A DNA stretch of 64,000 bases from RBG-13-51-18 sp963739395 (GTDB lineage Bacteria; Chloroflexota; Dehalococcoidia; Dehalococcoidales; RBG-16-60-22): assembly GCA_963739395.1 (NCBI GenBank), contig CAVUAE010000001.1, forward strand, positions 682,001-746,000, read 5' to 3'. The first letter of the stretch is position 1. Every line of letters begins with the position of its first letter. Shown one piece after another: positions 50,352 to 59,185 of this stretch. The position numbers were made by a program, and so were the translations under genes. The notes under the pieces were generated by a model. It had not been told where the DNA came from. It did not search any database and saw only the letters and a program-made list of their open reading frames with translations.

Positions 50352-51435
50352 AACCCTGGTCCCTGATAATGATGATATTTTTCGGCGGCAGATATACGTA
50401 ATAAGCATGGCCTTTTTTGATAAGCGGCGCATGGGCTTTATGTAGGGATACTTCAACCCAATGTCCTCTAGCTTTTTCACTAACAGCATAGAAAAAACAG
50501 TTAATAAGGGAAACACCTTCCACAATGCGTTCAGCCTTGTATTTAAAAGTATTTTCACCGGGTCGGTCGACGATGTGAATATATTCGGGTCTGATGCCGA
50601 TAGTGACAGACTGGTTTACGGCAAGACGTTTAGTGTTATCCTTGATAATTTTAAGACTCACACCCAGTTCGGGAACCATTACCCGAACCGTCGTGCCCGT
50701 TATCTTCTCAATGGAGCCCTGCATAATATTTCTGACGCCGGTTAATCTGGCGACAGTACGATTAACCGGTGATTCAATCACCTTGTTTTTATTATCGCAC
50801 TGGACAACGCGCCCGGACTCATAGACAGCGATTTTTGAAGACAGTTTGTAACCTTCGGTGAGGTCGTGTGTAACAAAGAGTATATTTCCTTTGTAAAAAT
50901 TTTGTAGATTTATTAGTTCCAGTTCCAAACGCTCTTTAACCTGGGAATCCAGCGCGGAAAACGGCTCATCGAGCAGTAAAACTTCCGGTTTAGGCGCGAT
51001 AGCACGGGCTAAAGCGACCCTCTGTTGCTGTCCAGCAGAAAGTTCTCGGGGGTAACGGTGCCCTAGGTTAGATAAGTGCATTTTCTCCAGCAATTCCGAT
51101 ACTCTTTCAGTTATATCCTGCTTGGGTAAGTGGCGTATACCGTAACTTATATTATCGCGGACATTAAGATGGGGAAACAGAGCGTAATTCTGGAACACAA
51201 AACCAACTCGTCGGAATTGCGGTTTCATATTGATTTTCCTGGCGGTATCCAGCAATATCTTATCGTTAAGTTTGATATAGCCTGTATCTGGCTTGAGTAA
51301 ACCGGCGATGCATTGCAGCGTCATCGTCTTACCGGAACCTGATGGTCCCAGGATGGCGAGTATCTCCTGATGAATGGAGAAATTAACGTCCAGATGGAAT
51401 CCCGGTAGGGATTTTTTTACTTTGACTTCGAGCAA
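50350..51435 (-). CDS. modC: Molybdate ABC transporter ATP-binding protein
   Basis: 361-aa ATPase. Walker A GPSGSGKT near residue 34, signature LSAGQQQRVALARA, Walker B VLLLDEPFSALD, switch H in FVTHDL. The C-terminal third (residues 230-361) is a TOBE/MOP-like regulatory region. It is the last gene of modABC and starts 42 bases after modB. The very end overlaps in another frame with a SHOCT-like tail. Confidence 0.93.
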   Translation of the reverse strand: MLEVKVKKSLPGFHLDVNFSIHQEILAILGPSGSGKTMTLQCIAGLLKPDTGYIKLNDKILLDTARKINMKPQFRRVGFVFQNYALFPHLNVRDNISYGIRHLPKQDITERVSELLEKMHLSNLGHRYPRELSAGQQQRVALARAIAPKPEVLLLDEPFSALDSQVKERLELELINLQNFYKGNILFVTHDLTEGYKLSSKIAVYESGRVVQCDNKNKVIESPVNRTVARLTGVRNIMQGSIEKITGTTVRVMVPELGVSLKIIKDNTKRLAVNQSVTIGIRPEYIHIVDRPGENTFKYKAERIVEGVSLINCFFYAVSEKARGHWVEVSLHKAHAPLIKKGHAYYVYLPPKNIIIIRDQG

Positions 51436-51477
51436 TAGTTAGCTCCTTTAGAATATGTTGAAAAGCGCCCATTTAAA

Positions 51478-52167
51478 TCAGCCGGATACAAAAATGCCCG
51501 TCGTTTTGGGAGATTTACGCTTCCAATATGCGAGCGCCGCCAGTGAAGCAAAAGATATCACCAAGACAATCCCCACTAATATCAGCGCTTGGTCGTTATG
51601 GCCACTTTCGATACTAAAGTAAATCGCCACCGGAATAGTGGCTGTTTTGCCGGGGATATTGCCGGCCAGCATTAGAGTAGCGCCGAACTCTCCCAGTGCG
51701 CGGGCGAAGGTTAGAATAGTGGCGGCAACTACCGAAGGCCAGGCCATGGGCATCGTCACCGTCCAGAAAACGCGCCACTCACTGGCGCCCAATGTCCTGG
51801 CGGCATTTTCGACATTGGTATCAACCTGTTCGAACCCTGCCCTGGCGGCCATATACATCAATGGAAAGGTCATAACGACCGCAGAGATGACCGTCGCTGG
51901 CCAAGAAAAGACGATGGTTGTGCCAAGCCAAGAAAAAAACTCCCCAAGCGGTCCGTTTTTGCCGAACAACAGTAGCAAACCGAAGCCCACTACTGTCGGC
52001 GGCAATACTAATGGTAATATGAATACACCGTCGATAATGCTTTTAAATTTGCCGGTATACCTTGCCATCCACCGGGCGGCGGCAATGCCTATAAAAAAGG
52101 TAATTACTGTCGTCGCGAGGACAGTTTTACACGATACCCAAAATGGTGCCAGGTACGATTCCATCAT
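51478..52167 (-). CDS. modB: Molybdate ABC transporter permease
   Basis: 229-aa permease with five or six spans and the ABC coupling motif E-N-A-A-R-T-L-G-A-S-E-W-R-V-F-W (EAAxxxGxxxxxxF type) near residue 119, then R-A-L-G-E-F-G-A-T as in ModB/CysT. It pairs with ModC and receives molybdate or tungstate from ModA. Confidence 0.93.
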   Translation of the reverse strand: MMESYLAPFWVSCKTVLATTVITFFIGIAAARWMARYTGKFKSIIDGVFILPLVLPPTVVGFGLLLLFGKNGPLGEFFSWLGTTIVFSWPATVISAVVMTFPLMYMAARAGFEQVDTNVENAARTLGASEWRVFWTVTMPMAWPSVVAATILTFARALGEFGATLMLAGNIPGKTATIPVAIYFSIESGHNDQALILVGIVLVISFASLAALAYWKRKSPKTTGIFVSG

Positions 52168-52203
52168 TCTTCTCCCGTAAGACCTTCAGCCAGTATAACT
52201 TTT

Positions 52204-52995
52204 TTACTTATTTACCACAACAAAACCATATTGTTCAAAAATAGACTTCGCCTCGCCGCTTAAAAGGAAGTTGATATAAGCTTTAGCGGCTTCTATATTC
52301 TTACTCGCTTTGATAACAGCAACGGGATAAACTATCTTACTATTAACTTCATCAGGCGCATAAGCGACTATCTTGATATCATCCGCGATGGCTGCATCGG
52401 TGGAATAAACGATACCGACTTCTACATTACTACTCTTAATCAAGCCTACTACGTGCGGCGTGTCAATTTGTAGAATAAGTTTTGCTTGTATTTGTTCGTA
52501 AATTCCAAACACCTCCAAAGCTTGCTTCCCATAGATTCCTGAAGGGACGAATTCAGGGTCTCCAATAGCTATATGTTGAATATCGTCGTTCATTAAGTCC
52601 ATAAAACCAGAGATAGAAAGCGTGCTATCAGTGGGTACTACCAGCACGATTTTATTATTCAGCAAATCCCGACGGGTCTCATCGATTATTAACTTACCTG
52701 CCTGCAAAGTATCCATTTGTTTAGCCGCTGCGGAAATAAAAACGTCCGCCGGGGCTCCCTGCTCAATCTGTTTTTGCAGGATTCCCGACGAGGCGAAGTT
52801 CGCCACTATTTTAACGTAATCATTTTTTTCCATGTACTTTTTATTGATGGCTGTAAGAGCGTCGGTGAGACTGGCCGCTGCAGAAACGTTCAACTCTACA
52901 GAGGCTGGCTTGGAACAACCAGACACAACCAGAATAACTAACAATAAACTTACCAAACCTATGATGGTGAAATTACGCTTATTAAGAAGATTCAC
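52204..52995 (-). CDS. modA: Molybdate-binding lipoprotein
   Basis: 263-aa binding protein starting at GTG. Signal peptide with lipobox V-S-G-C27. Motifs A-A-A-S-L-T-D-A-L near residue 39, S-S-G-I-L-Q-K-Q-I-E-Q-G-A-P-A-D-V-F-I-S-A and G-I-V-Y-S-T-D-A are those of ModA/WtpA. Molybdate versus tungstate cannot be decided from the sequence. The leader carries a molybdenum-cofactor riboswitch candidate. Confidence 0.93.
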   Translation of the reverse strand: MNLLNKRNFTIIGLVSLLLVILVVSGCSKPASVELNVSAAASLTDALTAINKKYMEKNDYVKIVANFASSGILQKQIEQGAPADVFISAAAKQMDTLQAGKLIIDETRRDLLNNKIVLVVPTDSTLSISGFMDLMNDDIQHIAIGDPEFVPSGIYGKQALEVFGIYEQIQAKLILQIDTPHVVGLIKSSNVEVGIVYSTDAAIADDIKIVAYAPDEVNSKIVYPVAVIKASKNIEAAKAYINFLLSGEAKSIFEQYGFVVVNK

Positions 52996-53039
52996 GTATC
53001 TAATATCCTTTCATTGATTAATACATTTGAGTATGGGAT

Positions 53040-53076
53040 AAAAAAAATAGCGCTACTTTTTATAAAGCGCGCTATT
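53040..53076 (-). terminator. Terminator of the Moco-type riboswitch
   Basis: AATAGCGC (53046-53053) and GCGCTATT (53069-53076), a perfect 8-base stem; on the minus strand a run of eight T follows (complement of 53040-53047). It lies between the aptamer and modA and is the likely expression platform. Confidence 0.85.
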
Positions 53077-53099
53077 TATAAAATAGACTTTAAACATTT

Positions 53100-53215
53100 T
53101 TCTCCTTTCCTATTCCGGGAAGCATTGCCGTTTCCAGCCATGCCGTCGAGATTTCCATCTACCGGCTATTCACCATAGATAAGTCTTTAGGTGAAATAGC
53201 TCCGGAGAAACTGGC
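53100..53215 (-). ncRNA. Molybdenum-cofactor (Moco/Tuco) riboswitch candidate
   Basis: Read on the minus strand from 53215: GCCAGTTTCTCCGGAGCTATT opens the element (split here: GCCAGTTTCTCC, then GGAGCTATTTCACC), a stem CTATTTCACC / GGTGAATAG, then GGCATGGCTGGAAACGGC, AATGCTTCCCGGAA and TAGGAAAGG. The 3' part follows the layout of the E. coli moaA Moco element (stem, CUCCCG, then GGAAAGG), and the ends pair (TTTCTCCGG with CCGGA...GGAAA). It lies upstream of modABC and is followed by a terminator hairpin. In the family, cofactor binding represses molybdenum uptake and cofactor synthesis genes. The 347-base gap 52996-53342 holds only this element, the terminator and leader of the next operon. 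Confidence 0.75.
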
Positions 53216-53342
53216 TTATATTAGCATAATAGATATATTGCTGTCAATATTGCGCCTAACCAGCATAAAAATATCCTCCTATCTAGCACTTTTAGCTTAG
53301 TAAGTATATAATTATTGATAATAATACGTGCTCTAATATAAT

Positions 53343-54170
53343 ATGGAAGCTAAACCGTATCTAATTATTCAACCCCAAAAAGGCTGGAAGCTCATTAATT
53401 TTAAGGAGCTGTGGGAATACCGTGACCTGCTATATTTACTCATCTCCCGCAATATAAAAGTACGTTATAAGCAGACAGTGCTGGGGGGGTTATGGGCGAT
53501 AATTCAGCCATTTTTCATGATGATTGTCTTCTCCGTTTTCTTTGGTCTTTTAGCCAAAGTGCCTTCCGATGGCGTACCTTACCCTATCTTTAACTATTCC
53601 GGGATGATAGCCTGGACCTATTTTGCCAACGCTTTAACAGGCGCGTCAAACAGCTTAATTGCGGAAGCAGGACTGGTATCTAAGGTATATTTTCCCCGCA
53701 TGATAGCGCCGCTGGCGCCGGTATTCGCTAATCTACTGGACTTCGCCGTATCCTTTGTTATCCTTATTGCGATGATGTTCTTCTACCAGGTATACCCGAA
53801 TAGATATGTCCTCTTATTACCGTTTCTGGTAATTCTGGTGATGTTCGCTGCTGCAGGTACCGGTATGTTCCTAGCCGCTTTAAACGCCAAGTACCGCGAT
53901 ATCCAATATACCGTACCTTTTATAATACAGTTCTGGATGTTTGCTACACCGATAGTTTATCCGGTCTCTATGTTGCCGGAAAAATATCATCTTATCTACG
54001 CTATCAATCCAATGGTTGGCATTATCGAAGGATTCCATTCGGCTTTAATAGGTACGGTAACCTTCCCCACCCAGCTAATTCTGGTTTCTGTTGGGGTAAG
54101 CATTATACTCTTCATCGTCGGGGCATTTTATTTTAAAAGAACCGAACGATTTTTTGCCGATATTATTTAG
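53343..54170 (+). CDS. Polysaccharide ABC exporter permease (Wzm-type)
   Basis: 275-aa ABC-2 permease with six spans. The N-terminal L-L-I-S-R-N-I-K-V-R-Y-K-Q-T-V-L-G block and F-W-M-F-A-T-P-I-V-Y-P are typical of O-antigen/teichoic-acid exporters. With the Wzt-type ATPase eight bases downstream it exports lipid-linked glycan. The ATG has no clear ribosome binding site; a TATAAT at 53307-53312 may belong to its promoter. Confidence 0.9.
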   Translation: MEAKPYLIIQPQKGWKLINFKELWEYRDLLYLLISRNIKVRYKQTVLGGLWAIIQPFFMMIVFSVFFGLLAKVPSDGVPYPIFNYSGMIAWTYFANALTGASNSLIAEAGLVSKVYFPRMIAPLAPVFANLLDFAVSFVILIAMMFFYQVYPNRYVLLLPFLVILVMFAAAGTGMFLAALNAKYRDIQYTVPFIIQFWMFATPIVYPVSMLPEKYHLIYAINPMVGIIEGFHSALIGTVTFPTQLILVSVGVSIILFIVGAFYFKRTERFFADII

Positions 54171-54178
54171 GACTCACT

Positions 54179-55474
54179 ATGTCAGACTTAATGATAAAAG
54201 TTCACAATCTATCCAAACGCTACCGGATCGGTATGGCGGAAAAAGCTTATAGAGGTTTCCGGGAAACCGTTATGGATACTATCGCCTCGCCTTTTAGAAA
54301 CTTTTGGAAGCTGCATAATTTAACCTCATTTAAAAACACCGATGAAAAAGATGTAATCTGGGCACTTAAAAATGTTTCCTTCGAGGTTAACCAGGGAGAA
54401 GTGCTGGGGATTATCGGCAGAAACGGGTCTGGGAAAAGCACACTCCTAAAAGTACTCTCACGTATTACTGATCCGTCTTCCGGATATATTGAAATATATA
54501 AAAAAATTTCCAGCTTGTTAGAGATAGGCACCGGTTTTCATCCGGAACTTACCGGACGGGAAAATATTTACCTTAACGGCGCTATACTGGGCATGCGTAA
54601 AAAAGAAATCGATAGAAAGTTCGATGATATCGTCGCATTTTCTGAAATCGGTAAGTATATTGATACACCAGTTAAAAGGTTTTCCAGCGGCATGTATGTC
54701 CGCCTTGCCTTTGCCGTGGCTGCCCACCTTGAGCCGGAAATTATGCTCGTAGACGAAGTGCTGGCAGTCGGTGATGCCGAGTTTCAAAAAAAGTGCCTCG
54801 GCAAAATGGAGAGTCTGGCCGGCTCTGGTCGGACGTTACTTTACGTTTCCCATAATATGGCATCGATTAAAAGCCTTTGTCAAAGAACGATTCTCCTCCA
54901 TGAGGGAAGCATTATCGATAATGGGCCAACACATAATGTTATCAAGCATTATCTGGGTTCCGGTTTACACAATGCGGCAGAAAGAAAATGGGATAATCTG
55001 ATAACTGCCCCAGGGAATGAATCCGTACGTATGTTAGCTGTTCGAGCGCGAAACAAGAATAGAAAAATCATCGCTGAATTTGATGTTCAAGAACCTATCC
55101 AGATTGAGATGGAATTCCAGGTTTTACGTGAAGGCCTTGTAGTGGATAACTCGCTTACCTTTAAGAACGAAAGCGGACTTCCTATATTTGTCACATTCAA
55201 TAATTCAGACGATGAATGGCATAAGCGTAAACGCCCGGTCGGACTTTATCGTTCAGTTTGTTATATACCGGGTAATTTACTGAACGAAGGAACGATTTCC
55301 ATCAACGCAGCGATTATCACTCAACCTAATATAGTGCACGCCGGCGTAAAAGATGTGATAAGCTTCCATGTATCTGACTCGGGTCCAGGCGGTGCCAGAG
55401 GCGATTATACACGAGAATGGCCGGATTCGGCAGTAAGACCCTTACTGGAATGGAGAACTGAACAGATAAAATAA
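54179..55474 (+). CDS. Polysaccharide ABC exporter ATPase (Wzt-type)
   Basis: 431-aa ATPase. Nucleotide-binding domain with GRNGSGKST near residue 80, F-S-S-G-M-Y-V-R-L-A-F signature and M-L-V-D-E-V-L-A-V-G-D. Residues about 285-431 form an extra beta-rich Wzt-C-like domain, which in O-antigen exporters recognises the modified end of the glycan chain. That predicts a terminal modification such as methylation, in keeping with the methyltransferases downstream. Confidence 0.92.
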   Translation: MSDLMIKVHNLSKRYRIGMAEKAYRGFRETVMDTIASPFRNFWKLHNLTSFKNTDEKDVIWALKNVSFEVNQGEVLGIIGRNGSGKSTLLKVLSRITDPSSGYIEIYKKISSLLEIGTGFHPELTGRENIYLNGAILGMRKKEIDRKFDDIVAFSEIGKYIDTPVKRFSSGMYVRLAFAVAAHLEPEIMLVDEVLAVGDAEFQKKCLGKMESLAGSGRTLLYVSHNMASIKSLCQRTILLHEGSIIDNGPTHNVIKHYLGSGLHNAAERKWDNLITAPGNESVRMLAVRARNKNRKIIAEFDVQEPIQIEMEFQVLREGLVVDNSLTFKNESGLPIFVTFNNSDDEWHKRKRPVGLYRSVCYIPGNLLNEGTISINAAIITQPNIVHAGVKDVISFHVSDSGPGGARGDYTREWPDSAVRPLLEWRTEQIK

Positions 55475-55527
55475 GAGAAGTTACGATAATGCCGACTCTG
55501 CCAAAGGGAAAGGAGATAGGAAAACGT

Positions 55528-56304
55528 ATGAAAACTATAATTCTTGCCGGTGGTTTGGGTACAAGACTCGGCCAACAAACTGAAACCGTACCGAAACCTA
55601 TGGTACTTATTGGCGGCAAACCTATTCTCTGGCATATCATGAAAATTTACTCCTATTATGGCTTCAACGATTTCATCATTTGTCTGGGAACGAAAGCAGC
55701 CGTTATTAAAAGCTATTTCTATGAATATGAAATTATTAATAATGACTTTACGATAGATATGTCAACAAAAAATCTACATTACCACAATCAACACAGTGAA
55801 AAAAACTGGAAAGTTACTCTGGTGGATACCGGGCAAGATACCCTGAAAGGCGGCAGGATAAAAAAGGTCGCTAAATACCTGGACTCGGACGTAAATATGC
55901 TTACTTACGGAGACGGCTTGGCTGATGTGAATTTAAAAAAATTACTTGAATTTCATAAATCGCATGGAGAAATTTTAACCATGACCGGAGTACACCGCCA
56001 TTCTGGTTTAGGAGAGATAGTTGAGAAAAATGGACAAGTCAACTCTTTTTCCGAAAAACCGTCACAATCCCGAAGCCTAATTAATGGCGGTTTTATGGTG
56101 TTTAACAAAAAGATGATGAACTATCTAACGGAAAAAGATAATTGTGATTTTGAGGTTGGCCCGCTGGAGCGTTTGGTCAAGGCTGGCGAAGTAATGGTCT
56201 ACCGGCATGAAGGCAGTTGGGAATGCATGGACCATGAAAGAGATGTAGCTTACCTTAATCAGCTATGGCGGGAAAATAAGGCATTTTGGAAAATCTGGAA
56301 ATGA
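55528..56304 (+). CDS. rfbF: Glucose-1-phosphate cytidylyltransferase
   Basis: 258-aa nucleotidyltransferase that makes CDP-glucose. Signature I-L-A-G-G-L-G-T-R-L near the start, K-P-M-V-L-I-G-G-K-P-I, T-Y-G-D-G-L-A-D and E-V-G-P-L-E-R-L. ATG 55528 puts the family start (M-K-T-I-I-L-A-G-G) at residue 1; an upstream ATG at 55489 would add 13 atypical residues. It overlaps rfbG by four bases. Confidence 0.94.
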   Translation: MKTIILAGGLGTRLGQQTETVPKPMVLIGGKPILWHIMKIYSYYGFNDFIICLGTKAAVIKSYFYEYEIINNDFTIDMSTKNLHYHNQHSEKNWKVTLVDTGQDTLKGGRIKKVAKYLDSDVNMLTYGDGLADVNLKKLLEFHKSHGEILTMTGVHRHSGLGEIVEKNGQVNSFSEKPSQSRSLINGGFMVFNKKMMNYLTEKDNCDFEVGPLERLVKAGEVMVYRHEGSWECMDHERDVAYLNQLWRENKAFWKIWK

Positions 56305-57410
56305 ATGCATTATTCAATAACGTCTTTAAAGGCAAAACTGTCCTCGTTACCGGGCATACTGGCTTTAAAGGCTCATGGTTATCTATCTGGCTTAAAGAGT
56401 TGGGCACTAATATTATTGGTTATGCGCTGGAGCCCTATACCAAAGCTGATAATTACGTCGTTTCCCAAGTTGGTAAACAGGTTACCAGCGTTATCAACGA
56501 TATACGCGACTACGAAAAACTGAAAAAAGTCTTTGATGATTATCAGCCCGAAATCGTTTTTCACCTTGCAGCCCAGCCGCTGGTTAGATTATCTTACCAG
56601 CAGCCGAAATTGACCTACGATACCAATATCGGGGGAACCGTGAATGTGCTGGAATGCTGCCGCCTTACGGACTCGGTGAAAGTCATTATCAACATTACGA
56701 GCGACAAATGTTATGAAGAAAACAATCTTAATCGGGGATATAAAGAAACCGACCGGCTGGGAGGTTACGACCCGTATAGCTCGAGTAAAGCTTGCTGTGA
56801 AATTATAACCTTGGCATACAGAAATTCATTTTTCAATGTCAAGGAATTCAGAAAACATAAAATAACACTATCTTCCGTCAGGGCGGGCAATGTTATCGGT
56901 GGCGGCGACTGGCGAGAAGATAGGCTAATCCCGGATTGCATCCGTGCGCTTAAGAAAAACGAGCCCATAGGACTTCGCTCGCCGCGGTCGGTAAGACCAT
57001 GGCAATATGTGCTTGAACCTCTAGGCGGTTATCTATTGCTTGCGTCAAAAATGTGGCAAGACGGCGTTAAATATTCGGGCGCCTGGAATTTCGGACCCGA
57101 AAATACGTCTAATATTTCCGTAGAAGAAGTAGTCAAAAAAGTTATCAAGAATTGGGGAAGTGGGGAGTACAAGGATTTATCTAAAAACCTACCAAATGAG
57201 TTGCATGAATCAAAAACATTAACGTTGGATATTTCCAAAGTTAAAGAACAGCTGGGCTGGAAACCCGCCCTAAATATTGATGAAGCTATTGAATACACCG
57301 TTAACTGGTACAAAGCGTCTAAAATTGATTATAACTTCTGCGCCAAACAGATTAGTGCTTATAGCAGCAAGGCGGCCGAGAGATGTGGTTATGGCAGTGG
57401 TAAAGGGTAA
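56301..57410 (+). CDS. rfbG: CDP-glucose 4,6-dehydratase
   Basis: 369-aa short-chain dehydrogenase/reductase giving CDP-4-keto-6-deoxyglucose. NAD site GHTGFKGSW near residue 20, catalytic Y-S-S-S-K near 160, R-A-G-N-V-I-G-G-G-D-W and R-P-W-Q-Y-V-L-E-P-L-G-G-Y-L typical of RfbG. ATG 56301 overlaps the rfbF stop (ATGA). Next step of the CDP-sugar pathway started by RfbF. Confidence 0.94.
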   Translation: MNALFNNVFKGKTVLVTGHTGFKGSWLSIWLKELGTNIIGYALEPYTKADNYVVSQVGKQVTSVINDIRDYEKLKKVFDDYQPEIVFHLAAQPLVRLSYQQPKLTYDTNIGGTVNVLECCRLTDSVKVIINITSDKCYEENNLNRGYKETDRLGGYDPYSSSKACCEIITLAYRNSFFNVKEFRKHKITLSSVRAGNVIGGGDWREDRLIPDCIRALKKNEPIGLRSPRSVRPWQYVLEPLGGYLLLASKMWQDGVKYSGAWNFGPENTSNISVEEVVKKVIKNWGSGEYKDLSKNLPNELHESKTLTLDISKVKEQLGWKPALNIDEAIEYTVNWYKASKIDYNFCAKQISAYSSKAAERCGYGSGKG

Positions 57411-58650
57411 GTACTTCCTGCCACAAACTACTGGTAAATGTTTGGGATGTGGTCGAAAATTGCCGCGTCCTTTTCTTGATCTTGGTGAAACACCTCTCGC
57501 CAATAATTACTTGACGTCGGAAAAACTGAAGACGGATGAACCAGTCTACAAGCTTGCTGTCGCTTTCTGCCCCTCATGTTATCTGGTGCAAATCACTCAT
57601 AGAGTCGTCCCTAGCGACTTATTCAGTAACTACTTATATTATTCATCTGTTTCTGACGCTTTCGTTAAACACGCAGCGGAAATGGCGGATAACTTGACCT
57701 ATCGTCTGGCTTTAAATACTAACAGCTTGGTGATAGAAATCGCCAGCAATGACGGCTACTTGCTCCAGTTCTTAAGGCAAAAAGGTATCCCTATCCTGGG
57801 CATTGAGCCGGCAAAAAATATTGCTAAAGTCGCTAAAGAAAAAGGGATTCCTACTCTGGATATATTTTTCGGTCCCGATTCCGTCAATGAAATTCTCCAA
57901 AAAAAAGGTCCGGCAGATGTAGTAATCGGCAATAACGTTTTAGCGCATGTGCCTCAGATAAATGATTTCCTATCTTCTGTTAATCGGTGTTTAAAGCCAA
58001 AGGGCAGTGCGGTATTCGAGTTCCCATACTTGAAAGACCTTATCGACCACACTGAGTTCGACACGATATATCATGAGCATGTTTTCTATTACTCACTGCA
58101 TGCCGTTAAAATCCTCGCTGAACGGGCTGGATTACAGCTTTACGATGTCCTACATCAGGATATCCACGGCGGTTCGCTGCGGGTCTTTCTACAAAAGGAT
58201 AAACGTTTTGAAATATCCGGAAACGTAAAACGAATGCTGGCGGAGGAAGAAGAAGCCGGACTGACCAATCAGGCTTTATATAAAAGCTTCGGCAAGAAGG
58301 TGGCTGAATTGAAGGAGGGGTTAGTTCAATTTTTACGGGGATTAAAAAAAGACGGTAAGACTGTCGCCGCTTATGGCGCCGCTGCCAAAGGCAACACTCT
58401 TTTGAATTACATAGGGATCGATAACCACATCATCGATTTCGTAGTTGATAGGAGTCCTTATAAACAGGGTCTTTTCATGCCTGGTACGAGAATCCCGATT
58501 TTACACCAGGACGAGCTGCTTAAGAAAATGCCAGATTATACTTTGCTTCTGGTTTGGAACTTCGCCGAAGAGGTAATAAAGCAACAGGATATATACCGTA
58601 AACGCGGGGGCAAGTTTATCATCCCAGTACCGGAGGTTAAGGTGGTCTAA
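57391..58650 (+). CDS. NDP-hexose C-methyltransferase
   Basis: 419-aa three-part enzyme: N-terminal zinc-binding segment (C17, C20, C60, C63), central SAM-binding domain (E-I-A-S-N-D-G-Y-L-L-Q near residue 112; G-N-N-V-L-A-H-V) and a C-terminal Rossmann-like domain (V-A-A-Y-G-A-A-A-K-G-N-T-L-L). This is the TylC3-type sugar C-3 methyltransferase layout. I start at ATG 57391, 20 bases inside rfbG; the upstream continuation of the frame is an rfbG shadow. Predicts a branched-chain 6-deoxysugar. Confidence 0.9.
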   Translation: MAVVKGKYFLPQTTGKCLGCGRKLPRPFLDLGETPLANNYLTSEKLKTDEPVYKLAVAFCPSCYLVQITHRVVPSDLFSNYLYYSSVSDAFVKHAAEMADNLTYRLALNTNSLVIEIASNDGYLLQFLRQKGIPILGIEPAKNIAKVAKEKGIPTLDIFFGPDSVNEILQKKGPADVVIGNNVLAHVPQINDFLSSVNRCLKPKGSAVFEFPYLKDLIDHTEFDTIYHEHVFYYSLHAVKILAERAGLQLYDVLHQDIHGGSLRVFLQKDKRFEISGNVKRMLAEEEEAGLTNQALYKSFGKKVAELKEGLVQFLRGLKKDGKTVAAYGAAAKGNTLLNYIGIDNHIIDFVVDRSPYKQGLFMPGTRIPILHQDELLKKMPDYTLLLVWNFAEEVIKQQDIYRKRGGKFIIPVPEVKVV

Positions 58651-58651
58651 G

Positions 58652-59179
58652 ATGATATTTAAAGAAACTGGACTTAAAGGGGCTTATATCATCGAGCTGG
58701 AACTGCAAGCAGACGAGCGGGGTTTCTTCGCCCGTACGTTCTGTCGCCAGGAGTTCGAGGAGTATGGGTTGAATCCTCACATCGCCCAAGGGAATATATC
58801 CTATAATAAAAAGAGGGGGACACTCCGCGGCATGCATTTCCAAGCAGCCCCCTATGAGGAAGTTAAAGTCATTAGTTGTACAAGAGGTTCAATTTACGAC
58901 GTAATTATAGATTTAAGGCGTGATTCTCCTACCCGCTGCCAATGGTTTGCCGTGGAATTAAGAGCCGACAACTACAAGATGCTCTATGTACCGGAAGGTT
59001 TTGCGCATGGCTTCCAGACGCTTAAGGACGATACTGTGGTAAACTATCAAATGTCCGAGTCTTATCATCCGGATTACGCATGGGGCGTGAGGTGGAACGA
59101 CCCGTCTTTCGGTATCAAGTGGCCTTTAAAACCGACGATTATCTCGGATAAGGACAAAAACTTCCCCGACTATAAATGA
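58652..59179 (+). CDS. RmlC-type NDP-4-keto-6-deoxyhexose epimerase
   Basis: 175-aa cupin epimerase. Catalytic histidine in L-R-G-M-H-F-Q near residue 62 and active tyrosine in V-N-Y-Q-M-S-E-S-Y-H-P. In this setting it should act on a CDP- rather than dTDP-sugar, at C3 and/or C5. One base separates it from the C-methyltransferase gene. Confidence 0.92.
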   Translation: MIFKETGLKGAYIIELELQADERGFFARTFCRQEFEEYGLNPHIAQGNISYNKKRGTLRGMHFQAAPYEEVKVISCTRGSIYDVIIDLRRDSPTRCQWFAVELRADNYKMLYVPEGFAHGFQTLKDDTVVNYQMSESYHPDYAWGVRWNDPSFGIKWPLKPTIISDKDKNFPDYK

Positions 59180-59185
59180 ATCGTC

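Noticed and set aside
50328..50558. 76-codon minus-strand frame overlapping modC
   Set aside because: Shifted-frame shadow of modC; it is a different frame from the SHOCT-like tail.
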